Origin: Jaaginema sp046541115
GTDB lineage: Bacteria > Cyanobacteriota > Cyanobacteriia > Cyanobacteriales > Spirulinaceae
Length of the DNA stretch: 17,059 bases
Assembly: GCA_046541115.1 (NCBI GenBank)
Contig: JBKHDX010000092.1
Location: forward strand, 1-17,059
Direction of reading: 5' to 3'
The position numbers and the translations under genes are program-made. Positions 1 to 5,940 of the stretch are shown here, piece by piece. The stretch's first letter is position 1. Each line of letters opens with the position of its first letter. Below the pieces are notes generated by a model that saw nothing but the letters and a program-made list of their open reading frames with translations, had not been told where the DNA came from and made no database searches.

Positions 1-30
1 ATTCGCGTAAGTCGAGAAAGCTGTAGTTTG

Positions 31-107
31 TGGTACACATCGCAGGATTTGAACCTGCAACCTTTTGATGCTAAATCAAACGAGCTACCTAGTTGCTCTA
101 AATGCGT
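31..107 (-). tRNA. tRNA with UAG anticodon, class I shape, CCA encoded
   Basis: Read on the minus strand, a full cloverleaf can be drawn. The acceptor is ACGCATT/GATGTGT (7 pairs, two of them G-T), followed by TA, D stem GAGC/GCTC with loop AACTAGGTA, anticodon stem TTTGA/TCAAA with loop TTTAGCA, variable loop AGGTT, T stem GCAGG/CCTGC with loop TTCAAAT, discriminator A, then CCA. T33 followed by TAG gives anticodon UAG, which reads the leucine codon CUA. Two things do not fit a normal tRNA-Leu: the variable loop has five bases instead of a long arm, and position 37 is C where a purine is expected. The tRNA is therefore structurally intact, but its amino acid is uncertain. It may belong to an accessory tRNA array like those known on some cyanobacterial replicons. 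The transcript heads off the left edge, so more members could lie outside the window. Confidence 0.8.
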
Positions 108-365
108 GTAAGCTTTGTCAGTTGGGACGCGAATTGTAGCTTTGTAGGAGGAAGATAAGGTTTGCTTTTTGGGAATTGTAATGAAGGTAGAGCCTTATTT
201 TTTGTAACGTGGCTAGAGGCACATTACGGGGTTAAGCGTGAGTATTCAGAACCCCGGTTTCTGGGGAAAAACCACAACTTAAATAGGTAGACAAACAAGA
301 AACCGGGGTTCTAGCCTAAATAGAAAAAATAAGAGCCGCACAAGTTGAAAAAGCCATTTCATAAA
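108..365. other. spacer of the tRNA region, no gene seen
   Basis: No convincing ORF or further complete cloverleaf was found on either strand. The stretch contains the 15-bp inverted repeat described separately. It also holds AAGCTTACA (minus strand, 115-107), ending on the first base of the downstream tRNA; the same nonamer occurs at 462-454 just upstream of the permuted tRNA-like element. GCCGCAC (plus strand, 335-341) is complementary to GTGCGGC at 474-480. Confidence 0.5.
248..312. repeat. 15-bp perfect inverted repeat, cyanobacterial hairpin type
   Basis: AGAACCCCGGTTTCT at 248-262 is the exact reverse complement of AGAAACCGGGGTTCT at 298-312, with a 35-base loop. Each arm is itself nearly palindromic. 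Sequences of this AGAAACC-GGTTTCT kind are common dispersed intergenic repeats in filamentous cyanobacteria (general knowledge, not searched here). No poly-T tract follows either arm, so it is not an obvious terminator. Confidence 0.75.
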
Positions 366-448
366 ATGCTCTATCCGTTTGAGCTACATCGCCTTAAAAA
401 AGTGGCGATGGTAGGACTCGAACCTACAACCTTCCGTTAATCAGACGG
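366..448 (-). tRNA. tRNA halves in permuted order (candidate circularly permuted tRNA or broken tandem copy)
   Basis: On the minus strand the order is: anticodon hairpin CCGT-CTGATTA-ACGG (448-434), A, variable loop AGGTT, T arm GTAGG-TTCGAGT-CCTAC, acceptor 3' strand CATCGCC plus discriminator A (410-403), a 9-base spacer CTTTTTTAA, then acceptor 5' strand GGCGATG (393-387), TA, D arm GCTC-AAACGGATA-GAGC, A and T (to 366). GGCGATG pairs with CATCGCC without a mismatch. Joining the downstream half in front of the upstream half gives a complete cloverleaf with a GAU-like anticodon; the T at 366 would pair with the A at 433 as the fifth anticodon-stem pair. U37 is unusual and CCA is not encoded. 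Outside the element GCCGCAC (480-474) can pair with GTGCGGC (341-335). It may be a true permuted gene, or the leftover of two tandem copies that lost the outer halves. Function is unproven. Confidence 0.55.
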
Positions 449-490
449 TAGTATGTAAGCTTCTAAAGTCGGGGTGCGGCAAAGTTTTTC

Positions 491-691
491 TTAGCCATAA
501 ACGGCTTCGGGACGAATAATTAGATCGCCACTCGGTCGCCGATCGATGACATAATCTTGGAGGCGATTTGTGGAAATATCTAAATAATGAGAGAGTTGTT
601 CTTTGATTTGGCGATCGCTCATATTAGTTGTAACATCAACTTGCTGTTCTGTTACGTCATAAGAACGACCTTCAAAGCGAATATGAACCAT
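491..691 (-). CDS. small conserved-looking protein, 66 aa, function unknown
   Basis: The start is supported by a good ribosome site: AGAGGTG lies a few bases before ATG at 691. The product is soluble and mixed-charge, with no signal peptide, membrane segment or cysteine. It opens with a beta-hairpin-like stretch (MVHIRFEGRSYDV), followed by a predicted helix (about residues 24-38) and a C-terminal strand ending RRPSGDLIIRPEAVYG. The order strand-strand-helix-strand and the length recall a ubiquitin-like beta-grasp fold, but that is only an impression; I recognise no named family. A promoter with 17-bp spacing lies upstream at 771-799. The stop codon is 10 bases before the outer stem of the permuted tRNA-like element, so both could share a transcript. 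Confidence 0.7.
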   Translation of the reverse strand: MVHIRFEGRSYDVTEQQVDVTTNMSDRQIKEQLSHYLDISTNRLQDYVIDRRPSGDLIIRPEAVYG

Positions 692-718
692 ATTTCACCT
701 CTGTTTTTGAGTGAGGTT

Positions 719-740
719 TGAGCCAAAGTTGGCTTTTTAT
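719..740. promoter_or_regulatory. short hairpin in the leader of the 66-aa gene
   Basis: AGCCAAAGTTGGCT followed by TTTTTAT on the plus strand forms a 5-bp stem with a 4-base loop. Read on plus it resembles a weak terminator, but no plus-strand gene lies before it. Read on minus it sits in the 5' leader of the 66-aa gene and could affect translation. Confidence 0.25.
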
Positions 741-770
741 TAAACTGATTTGATTTTTGTTTCTGTAACC

Positions 771-799
771 ATGCTACAAGTATATTACACAGGTGTCAA
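771..799 (-). promoter_or_regulatory. sigma-70-type promoter for the 66-aa gene
   Basis: On the minus strand TTGACA (799-794) is followed after 17 bases by TAGCAT (776-771). The predicted transcript starts near 764 and has a leader of about 73 bases before ATG at 691. It diverges from the promoter at 829-857. Confidence 0.5.
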
Positions 800-828
800 G
801 AGGGTTGGCAAAATTTTTTGAAATTAGT

Positions 829-857
829 TTGACAAGCCCTGAAAGGCTGACTATGAG
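829..857 (+). promoter_or_regulatory. sigma-70-type promoter for the methyltransferase
   Basis: TTGACA (829-834) is followed after exactly 17 bases by TATGAG (852-857). The spacer holds the small dyad AGCC-CTGAAA-GGCT, which could be an operator. The predicted leader before ATG at 952 is about 85-90 bases and includes a HIP1 site. Confidence 0.5.
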
Positions 858-951
858 GGATGTAGTATGCTAAAGAAACTCAGGCGATCGCGTACAATGT
901 CGAGAATACAGTTGTCTTCTGCCGAAAACCCGGACGCAAAGAGCGCATTTT

Positions 952-2172
952 ATGACTTCTTCTTTTGACAGACCGATTGCGATTGACTTATTTGCGGGTG
1001 CGGGTGGATTCTCCCTCGGAATTGAACAAGCGGGGTTTGATGTGGTGTTAGCAGTGGAAAGCGACCCAGTACACGCGGCAGTACACCGTTATAATTTCCC
1101 CAAAACTCCCGTAATTTGTGCAGATATAGCTCAATTGTCCGGGGAGGAGATTCAACATTTTTTACCGTCTTCTCTGGATTTGATTATTGGGGGGCCTCCT
1201 TGTCAGGGTTTTTCGGTGATGGGGAAACACAACCTCAAGGACAATCGCAATGAGTTGATTTTTGCGTTTTGTCGCTGGGTACGCGAGTTACAACCCCGTT
1301 ACTTTCTCATGGAAAATGTACCGGGACTCAAGCAAGGACAGAATAAAACCCTGTTGCGACGGTTGAAGCGAGAATTTAAAGCCGCAGGTTATCGTATTAC
1401 AGAACCCGTACAAGTGTTAAATGCTGCCGATTTTGGCGTACCGCAGAATCGCAAACGGTTGTTTATTCTCGGAAGTCGTAACGGGGAAAAACTCGCGATG
1501 TATCCGCAACCTAATTCTAATCGGATTACGGTACGAGACGCGATCGCAGACTTGCCCAATATTGACGATTTCCCAGACTTAGCGACCGGAGACGAAGTAT
1601 ACCTCAAACCCGACAAAATCGAGCGTTTAGAAGCCCGTGCAAGTGCTTATGTGCGACAATTGCGGGGCTTGGTCGGGGCAGATTTAGCTTATCGGCGAGT
1701 TTGGAATCCTCATTTACTCACCAACTCTTGGCAAACCCAACACACCGAGGCGATTATCGAGCGTTTCGGTAAGCTTAAAGCTAATCAACTCGACCAAATC
1801 AGTCGTTTGCGGCGTTTGAATTGGGACGGACAATGCCACACTTTACGAGCAGGGACGAATCGCGATCGCGGCAGTCATACTTCCCCGCGTCCCATCCACC
1901 CTTTCTATCCTCGCACAATTTCGGTCAGAGAAGCGGCGCGGTTGCATTCTTTTCCCGATTGGTTTCGCTGTCACGCAACGAAATGGCACGGTTTCCGACA
2001 GGTGGGAAATGCAGTTCCCCCGCGTTTAGCCCAAGCTTTGGGTCAACAAATTATTGCCGCGATGGGTGCAAACCCGACTAAACCCGATCTCACTTTAACA
2101 TTGGGCGATCGCGCTTGGTTGAATTTAACACATCAACGGGCGTTGAAACTGACGAAAAACTGGCATGGATAA
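952..2172 (+). CDS. DNA (cytosine-5) methyltransferase
   Basis: Transfers a methyl group from S-adenosylmethionine to C5 of cytosine in a DNA target. All hallmark motifs are present in order: motif I IDLFAGAGGFSLG (residues 11-23), motif IV GGPPCQGFS with catalytic Cys84, motif VI ENV (121-123), motif VIII QNRKR (165-169), and motif X near GNAVPP (352-357). The target recognition domain should lie at about 215-315. At 406 residues it has normal single-domain length. The stretch from LHSFPDWF to GNAVPP resembles cyanobacterial solitary m5C enzymes. Synechocystis M.Ssp6803I, which methylates CGATCG, the core of HIP1, is one known example, but the target here cannot be read from sequence. A GIY-YIG nuclease gene follows on the same strand, so it may instead be the modification half of a restriction system. 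No strong ribosome site precedes ATG (weak AAAGAG). Confidence 0.93.
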   Translation: MTSSFDRPIAIDLFAGAGGFSLGIEQAGFDVVLAVESDPVHAAVHRYNFPKTPVICADIAQLSGEEIQHFLPSSLDLIIGGPPCQGFSVMGKHNLKDNRNELIFAFCRWVRELQPRYFLMENVPGLKQGQNKTLLRRLKREFKAAGYRITEPVQVLNAADFGVPQNRKRLFILGSRNGEKLAMYPQPNSNRITVRDAIADLPNIDDFPDLATGDEVYLKPDKIERLEARASAYVRQLRGLVGADLAYRRVWNPHLLTNSWQTQHTEAIIERFGKLKANQLDQISRLRRLNWDGQCHTLRAGTNRDRGSHTSPRPIHPFYPRTISVREAARLHSFPDWFRCHATKWHGFRQVGNAVPPRLAQALGQQIIAAMGANPTKPDLTLTLGDRAWLNLTHQRALKLTKNWHG

Positions 2173-2191
2173 ACTTTATTTCTGTAGTCTT

Positions 2192-2267
2192 GTAGGTTGG
2201 GTTTCGTGACCTCAGCCTAATAATGAATGAGGTTTTGTTGGGTTTCACTTCGTTCTACCCAACCTAC
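2192..2267. repeat. GTAGGTTGGG inverted repeat (cyanobacterial hairpin element)
   Basis: GTAGGTTGGG (2192-2201) is perfectly complementary to CCCAACCTAC (2258-2267). An inner pair GTTGGGT / ACCCAAC (2238-2244 and 2257-2263) and CCTCA / TGAGG allow nested folds. Repeats built on this motif are widespread between genes in cyanobacteria. It covers the region of the first possible ATG of the downstream nuclease ORF, which argues against that start. Confidence 0.7.
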
Positions 2268-2318
2268 GATAAGATCGTGTTATTGAGAATATATTGGGAT
2301 ATTCGCGATCGCACGCAA

Positions 2319-3185
2319 ATGACCTGGAAAGATTGGCAATGGGTTAAGTTTGGGGAACGACAAAAGTTACCTCATCACTCTGGTATTTATATCGTCGCAG
2401 ATCGAGAGGATTTTATCTGGTATGTCGGTCAAGCAACGGATTTGCAGCAAAGATGGATTGGCAAAAATCATCACCGCTATCGGCAGTTAATTCGCTCTAA
2501 TCGTAAACGAGATTATAAAATATACTGGCAACCTGTCCCAACATCAAAATTAGATGCACAAGAGAAGTATTATATAAATTTATTCAAGCCAGAATTGAAT
2601 GGGAATAAGGTTAAAACCTATTTACCTAAAACGCCTCAAGTTGAACGAGAAATTAAACGTTTACTAAAAGCTTTAAATCGACAAACGCTGATTTGGCCAA
2701 AAATTCGCTTTATTCTAGCTGGAGAGTATCAAGAGAGTAACGCCAAGCTTTGTTTTGTGTTTATTATCAATCTAAACGATCGCGTCGGGGTTTTAGCTAA
2801 TTCGAGACGCAAGCGCTATTCATCTCAAATCAGACAAGCTTGGGGGGCAATTTATTCGTTGTGCGATCGCGACAAAGAACAATATAATGCTTGTGAAGTC
2901 ATTGTTTATACTTGGGAAAATTATCAATTTGAATTCGTTGAATTTTCCGATCTGATTCGCTATCTTGATGAACATCCCGATGCTTGCGATCGCCATCTGG
3001 GTTTATGCGAAATCCTAGGAGTAACAGTAAAAGCTCTAAAAACCACAGAAATTTTAGATACTATTTTACCGGAAGAAGAATATAAATATATTCGCAGCGA
3101 TAATAAAATTACGTTGAAAAATGGTGCTTATCTCAAGTCTCGTCAGCCGATTTTAAAAACTTCAGTCAATCGAGTTTACGAATAG
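2319..3185 (+). CDS. GIY-YIG family nuclease, possible restriction partner of the methyltransferase
   Basis: A GIY-YIG domain sits at the N terminus: GIY at residues 22-24, YVG at 35-37, the conserved arginine at R45, and the metal-binding glutamate E82 in DAQEKYYINLFKPELN, with asparagines N94/N96. The remaining roughly 190 residues match nothing I recognise and could bind DNA. The open frame reaches back to an ATG at 2223, but those 32 residues are encoded by the GTAGGTTGGG repeat; the ATG at 2319 gives a 288-residue protein that begins just before the domain. GIY-YIG nucleases include type II restriction enzymes (Eco29kI, Hpy188I), homing endonucleases and repair proteins. Position directly behind a m5C methyltransferase suggests restriction, but the 146-bp repeat-filled gap and the unknown C-terminal part leave this open. 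It converges on dnaG with a 23-bp gap and no terminator visible. Confidence 0.8.
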   Translation: MTWKDWQWVKFGERQKLPHHSGIYIVADREDFIWYVGQATDLQQRWIGKNHHRYRQLIRSNRKRDYKIYWQPVPTSKLDAQEKYYINLFKPELNGNKVKTYLPKTPQVEREIKRLLKALNRQTLIWPKIRFILAGEYQESNAKLCFVFIINLNDRVGVLANSRRKRYSSQIRQAWGAIYSLCDRDKEQYNACEVIVYTWENYQFEFVEFSDLIRYLDEHPDACDRHLGLCEILGVTVKALKTTEILDTILPEEEYKYIRSDNKITLKNGAYLKSRQPILKTSVNRVYE

Positions 3186-3208
3186 TTAGAGGCATAAAAA
3201 TACGATAC

Positions 3209-5125
3209 CTAATCCGCAAAAGCGGTCAAATCTTCATGGGTAATTTTATTTTGTAACTTTAAGTTCGTAATTTGGTCTTCAAGTTGTTGAATTTCTTGGT
3301 AATATGTTTGCATCAGTTGAGCTTCAGTTTGCGGATTTAAACTGCGCCATTTTTGAACATAACTGCGTTTTAACTGTTCGCAATTGACTTGTTCTAAACG
3401 GGCGATCGCGCAGTGAATAACCAGTAACGGACGGTTAATATCTTCACTACTTTTTTCATCGAGAAAAAGTAGTGAATAAACGGGATTAACTTGTTCGGGA
3501 TATTGAATATTAAGATTTTGTAGGGTTAAAATCAAATCTTGTTGTCCGGCGGTTTGGGCTTCAATAATTTTTTGCCAAACAAAGCGATAATTAGAATTAC
3601 TGAAAAATAGGTCTTTTTCATCGAGGAGTTCAAAAATAGTCTCCCGGTATTGAGGATAATGTAAATAAATTGAAAGTAGAGTTTGTTCGGCACTTTCTAC
3701 AGTATAGTTGTCTGGACTAACTGGAGCAATAAGTTCAGTTTTCTTTTGCTTCTTTGTCGATTTACTTTGCGGTTTTTTGAGTTCCCGTTGCAGGGTTTCT
3801 AGATACATGGGTATAAGTCTAGATTCGCCCTGACTCAAAACTTCGGCGCAATGACTGATATAATGCGATCGCTTATTCCCATCTTCAATTTTATTCAGCA
3901 AGCTCACTACTTTTTGAGCCACTTCTTCAAATTCATCGGCTTGTTTGAGGTCTTTATTTTTGATGAATTGCTCAATTTGCCAATCGATCCAAAGGGGAGC
4001 ATTTACGATTTCTTGCTGATAAATACTAACAGCTTCGGGACTCGATTTTAGGAACTCATCCGCATCTTTTCCTCCCGGAAGATTGAGAACTCGCAACTGT
4101 ACATAACCGGAATAAATCAGGGTTTCAATTTCGTTGATGGTGCGTTGGGTGGCTTGCGTTCCGGCGTTGTCTGCGTCAAAATTAAAGATGACTTGTTTTG
4201 AGGGGGTGTAGCGCAGTAAAGCCTTGAGATGATCGGGGGTGAAAGCGGTTCCTAAAGAGGCTACAGCGTTCGTTATCCCGCGACTGTGAAGGGCGATCGC
4301 GTCGAAGTATCCTTCTACCACTAAAGCACAGTCTTCTTGTGCAATTGAGGATTTAGCGCGATCGAGAGCAAAAAGAGTTTTACCCTTATCAAATAAAGGG
4401 GTTTCAGGAGAGTTTAAATATTTCGGTTCGCTACCATTTAAAGAACGAGTCCCAAAGCCGATTACTTTCCCTTGATTATCGCAAATTGGAATGGTGACGC
4501 GATCGCGAAAATAATCATAATAACCATCCCCAGTTTTGCGTTTACGAATCAACCCCGCTTGTTCGACTAAACTAGCAGCATAACGCTTGGTTTCGATGAG
4601 ATAACGATATAATGTATCCCAGCCCGCAGGGGCATATCCTAAGCCGAATTGCTGGATAGTTTCTAGGGTTAATTCTCGTTCGGTGGTGAGATAATTTAAC
4701 GCAAGTTCTCCTTGGGGTTGACGTAAAGCGTGTTGATAAAAACTGGCCGCGATCGCGAGAATTTCGTATAATTGTTCCCGTAAAGAAAGCTGTCGCTGTA
4801 ACTCTTGATGTTGTGCGGGTTCGAGGGTACGCACCGGGATTTGATAGCGATGGGCTAAATTTAACACCACATCGCTAAAATTAGTTTTATTCATCTCCAT
4901 TAAAAAGGAGATAGCATTTCCCCCCGCATTACAGCCAAAGCAATAATACAGTTGTTTACTCGGACTTACGCTGAAACTGGGGGTTTTTTCGTCGTGAAAG
5001 GGACACAAACCTAATAAATCTTTACCTCGCTTGCGTAGAACGACATAATCAGAGATTACGTCTACAATATCGACACGCTGTTTAACGTCTTCAAGGGTGT
5101 CGGGATGTAAGCGAGGAACGTCCAT
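3209..5125 (-). CDS. dnaG: DNA primase DnaG
   Basis: Makes RNA primers at the replication fork together with the replicative helicase. The N-terminal CHC2 zinc finger has its ligands at C41, H44, C62 and C65 (CPFHDEKTPSF and YYCFGCNAGGN). The catalytic core and Toprim domain follow, with VVEGYFDAIALH (E271) and the acidic pair in FNFDADNAG (D317, D319). The C-terminal part, about residues 440-638, is the helical helicase-binding region and is diverged, as usual. At 638 residues the length is typical for bacteria. It lies 34 bp behind the Uma2-type gene on the same strand and may be cotranscribed. There is no clear ribosome site before ATG. An unusually perfect 13-bp hairpin occurs inside the coding sequence at 3443-3476. 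Confidence 0.97.
   Translation of the reverse strand: MDVPRLHPDTLEDVKQRVDIVDVISDYVVLRKRGKDLLGLCPFHDEKTPSFSVSPSKQLYYCFGCNAGGNAISFLMEMNKTNFSDVVLNLAHRYQIPVRTLEPAQHQELQRQLSLREQLYEILAIAASFYQHALRQPQGELALNYLTTERELTLETIQQFGLGYAPAGWDTLYRYLIETKRYAASLVEQAGLIRKRKTGDGYYDYFRDRVTIPICDNQGKVIGFGTRSLNGSEPKYLNSPETPLFDKGKTLFALDRAKSSIAQEDCALVVEGYFDAIALHSRGITNAVASLGTAFTPDHLKALLRYTPSKQVIFNFDADNAGTQATQRTINEIETLIYSGYVQLRVLNLPGGKDADEFLKSSPEAVSIYQQEIVNAPLWIDWQIEQFIKNKDLKQADEFEEVAQKVVSLLNKIEDGNKRSHYISHCAEVLSQGESRLIPMYLETLQRELKKPQSKSTKKQKKTELIAPVSPDNYTVESAEQTLLSIYLHYPQYRETIFELLDEKDLFFSNSNYRFVWQKIIEAQTAGQQDLILTLQNLNIQYPEQVNPVYSLLFLDEKSSEDINRPLLVIHCAIARLEQVNCEQLKRSYVQKWRSLNPQTEAQLMQTYYQEIQQLEDQITNLKLQNKITHEDLTAFAD
3443..3476. 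repeat. 13-bp perfect inverted repeat inside dnaG
   Basis: TTCACTACTTTTT (3443-3455) and AAAAAGTAGTGAA (3464-3476) are exact reverse complements around an 8-base loop. They encode part of the helicase-binding region of the primase (SLLFLDEKSSED). In the dnaG mRNA this would be a stable AU-rich hairpin. Confidence 0.7.
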
Positions 5126-5159
5126 CAGGGCAATAACTTCGGGAAATATCTTGATAATT

Positions 5160-5777
5160 CTACAACAATTCTAACCCCGATGCCGTGAGAATTTGCGCGA
5201 CGGTTAGCTTTAATTCAGGAAAAGTAAGGGAAGAAATCACTTCATTTCCTCGATAGCTTTTGACTTGATATTGGTTGTCAATGAGGTGATAGACAAATAC
5301 AGTCGGTTGTTTGGGATTACCGAGATAATGACGACTCGCGATCGCAAGATAATCGACAATCCAATATTCAAAAATGCCTAATCTTTCGTACTCGTCAAGT
5401 TTATCAATATAATCATCATCCCAATTTGTCGAAGTAATTTCTACGGCTAACTGGATGGGTTCGGTTAAAGCCCCATAAGCCCGAACATTCGCATTCCAAA
5501 CTGATGCTTGAACGACTGCAACATCTGGGTTTCTTCCTTGTTCTCGATCGTCGGGAGTCGTAGTCCGAATAACAATGTCTTTATCGACAATATAGTTTAA
5601 ATTTAACCGTTCGTTTTCTCGATCGAATACTTTGACTAAAAAACGAGCAACATTTTTATGCGCCCTGGTTGCTTCCAATTGTATAATTTTCCCATTAATC
5701 AGTTCAAAACGTCCTTGTCCTTCAGGAACTTGATGCAGAAATTCTGAGAAAGATAAATTCGTCGAAGTTGTAGCCAT
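5160..5777 (-). CDS. Uma2 family (DUF820) endonuclease-like protein
   Basis: Belongs to the PD-(D/E)XK-fold family that is greatly expanded in cyanobacteria; its physiological role is unknown. Visible marks are the N-terminal FSEFLHQVPEGQGRFELINGKI with E25, GRNPDVAVV with D85, LAVEITS with E113, K126 followed by the EYERLGIFEYWIVD signature, and a C-terminal FPELKLTVAQIL tail. The open frame begins three codons earlier at 5786, but ATG at 5777 (MATTSTNL) matches the usual family start; the product is 205 residues. All core acidic and lysine residues appear present, so an active nuclease is plausible. The dnaG gene follows 34 bp downstream. Such genes are scattered singly in cyanobacterial genomes, so neighbourhood says little. 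Confidence 0.88.
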   Translation of the reverse strand: MATTSTNLSFSEFLHQVPEGQGRFELINGKIIQLEATRAHKNVARFLVKVFDRENERLNLNYIVDKDIVIRTTTPDDREQGRNPDVAVVQASVWNANVRAYGALTEPIQLAVEITSTNWDDDYIDKLDEYERLGIFEYWIVDYLAIASRHYLGNPKQPTVFVYHLIDNQYQVKSYRGNEVISSLTFPELKLTVAQILTASGLELL

Positions 5778-5940
5778 TACACCCAATCTTCAATCCTAAA
5801 TTCAGTTATCAAAACCTACTGATTTCTCTAATCCGCGCAAGTGGAATTTGTAGAATTAGTTTCCCAAATTTTAATCTCTGGGCGGGTTAGGGAAATCAAT
5901 GATAGATTAAAATTAGTTCTAGTTTAGCAAATGGCAAACC

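Noticed and set aside
330..485. tmRNA, group I intron or permuted intron-exon arrangement at the tRNA-like element
   Set aside because: A full D arm and T arm with a normal short variable loop are present, no tag-peptide frame is visible, and no group I core segments could be recognised in the surrounding few hundred bases.
867..968. 33-codon ORF just after the methyltransferase promoter, overlapping its start
   Set aside because: No ribosome site, HIP1-derived codons and a start almost at the expected transcript 5' end; a regulatory leader peptide is possible but unsupported.
1389..2081. Other-frame ORFs within the methyltransferase gene
   Set aside because: They overlap a gene with complete catalytic motifs and show no domain of their own.
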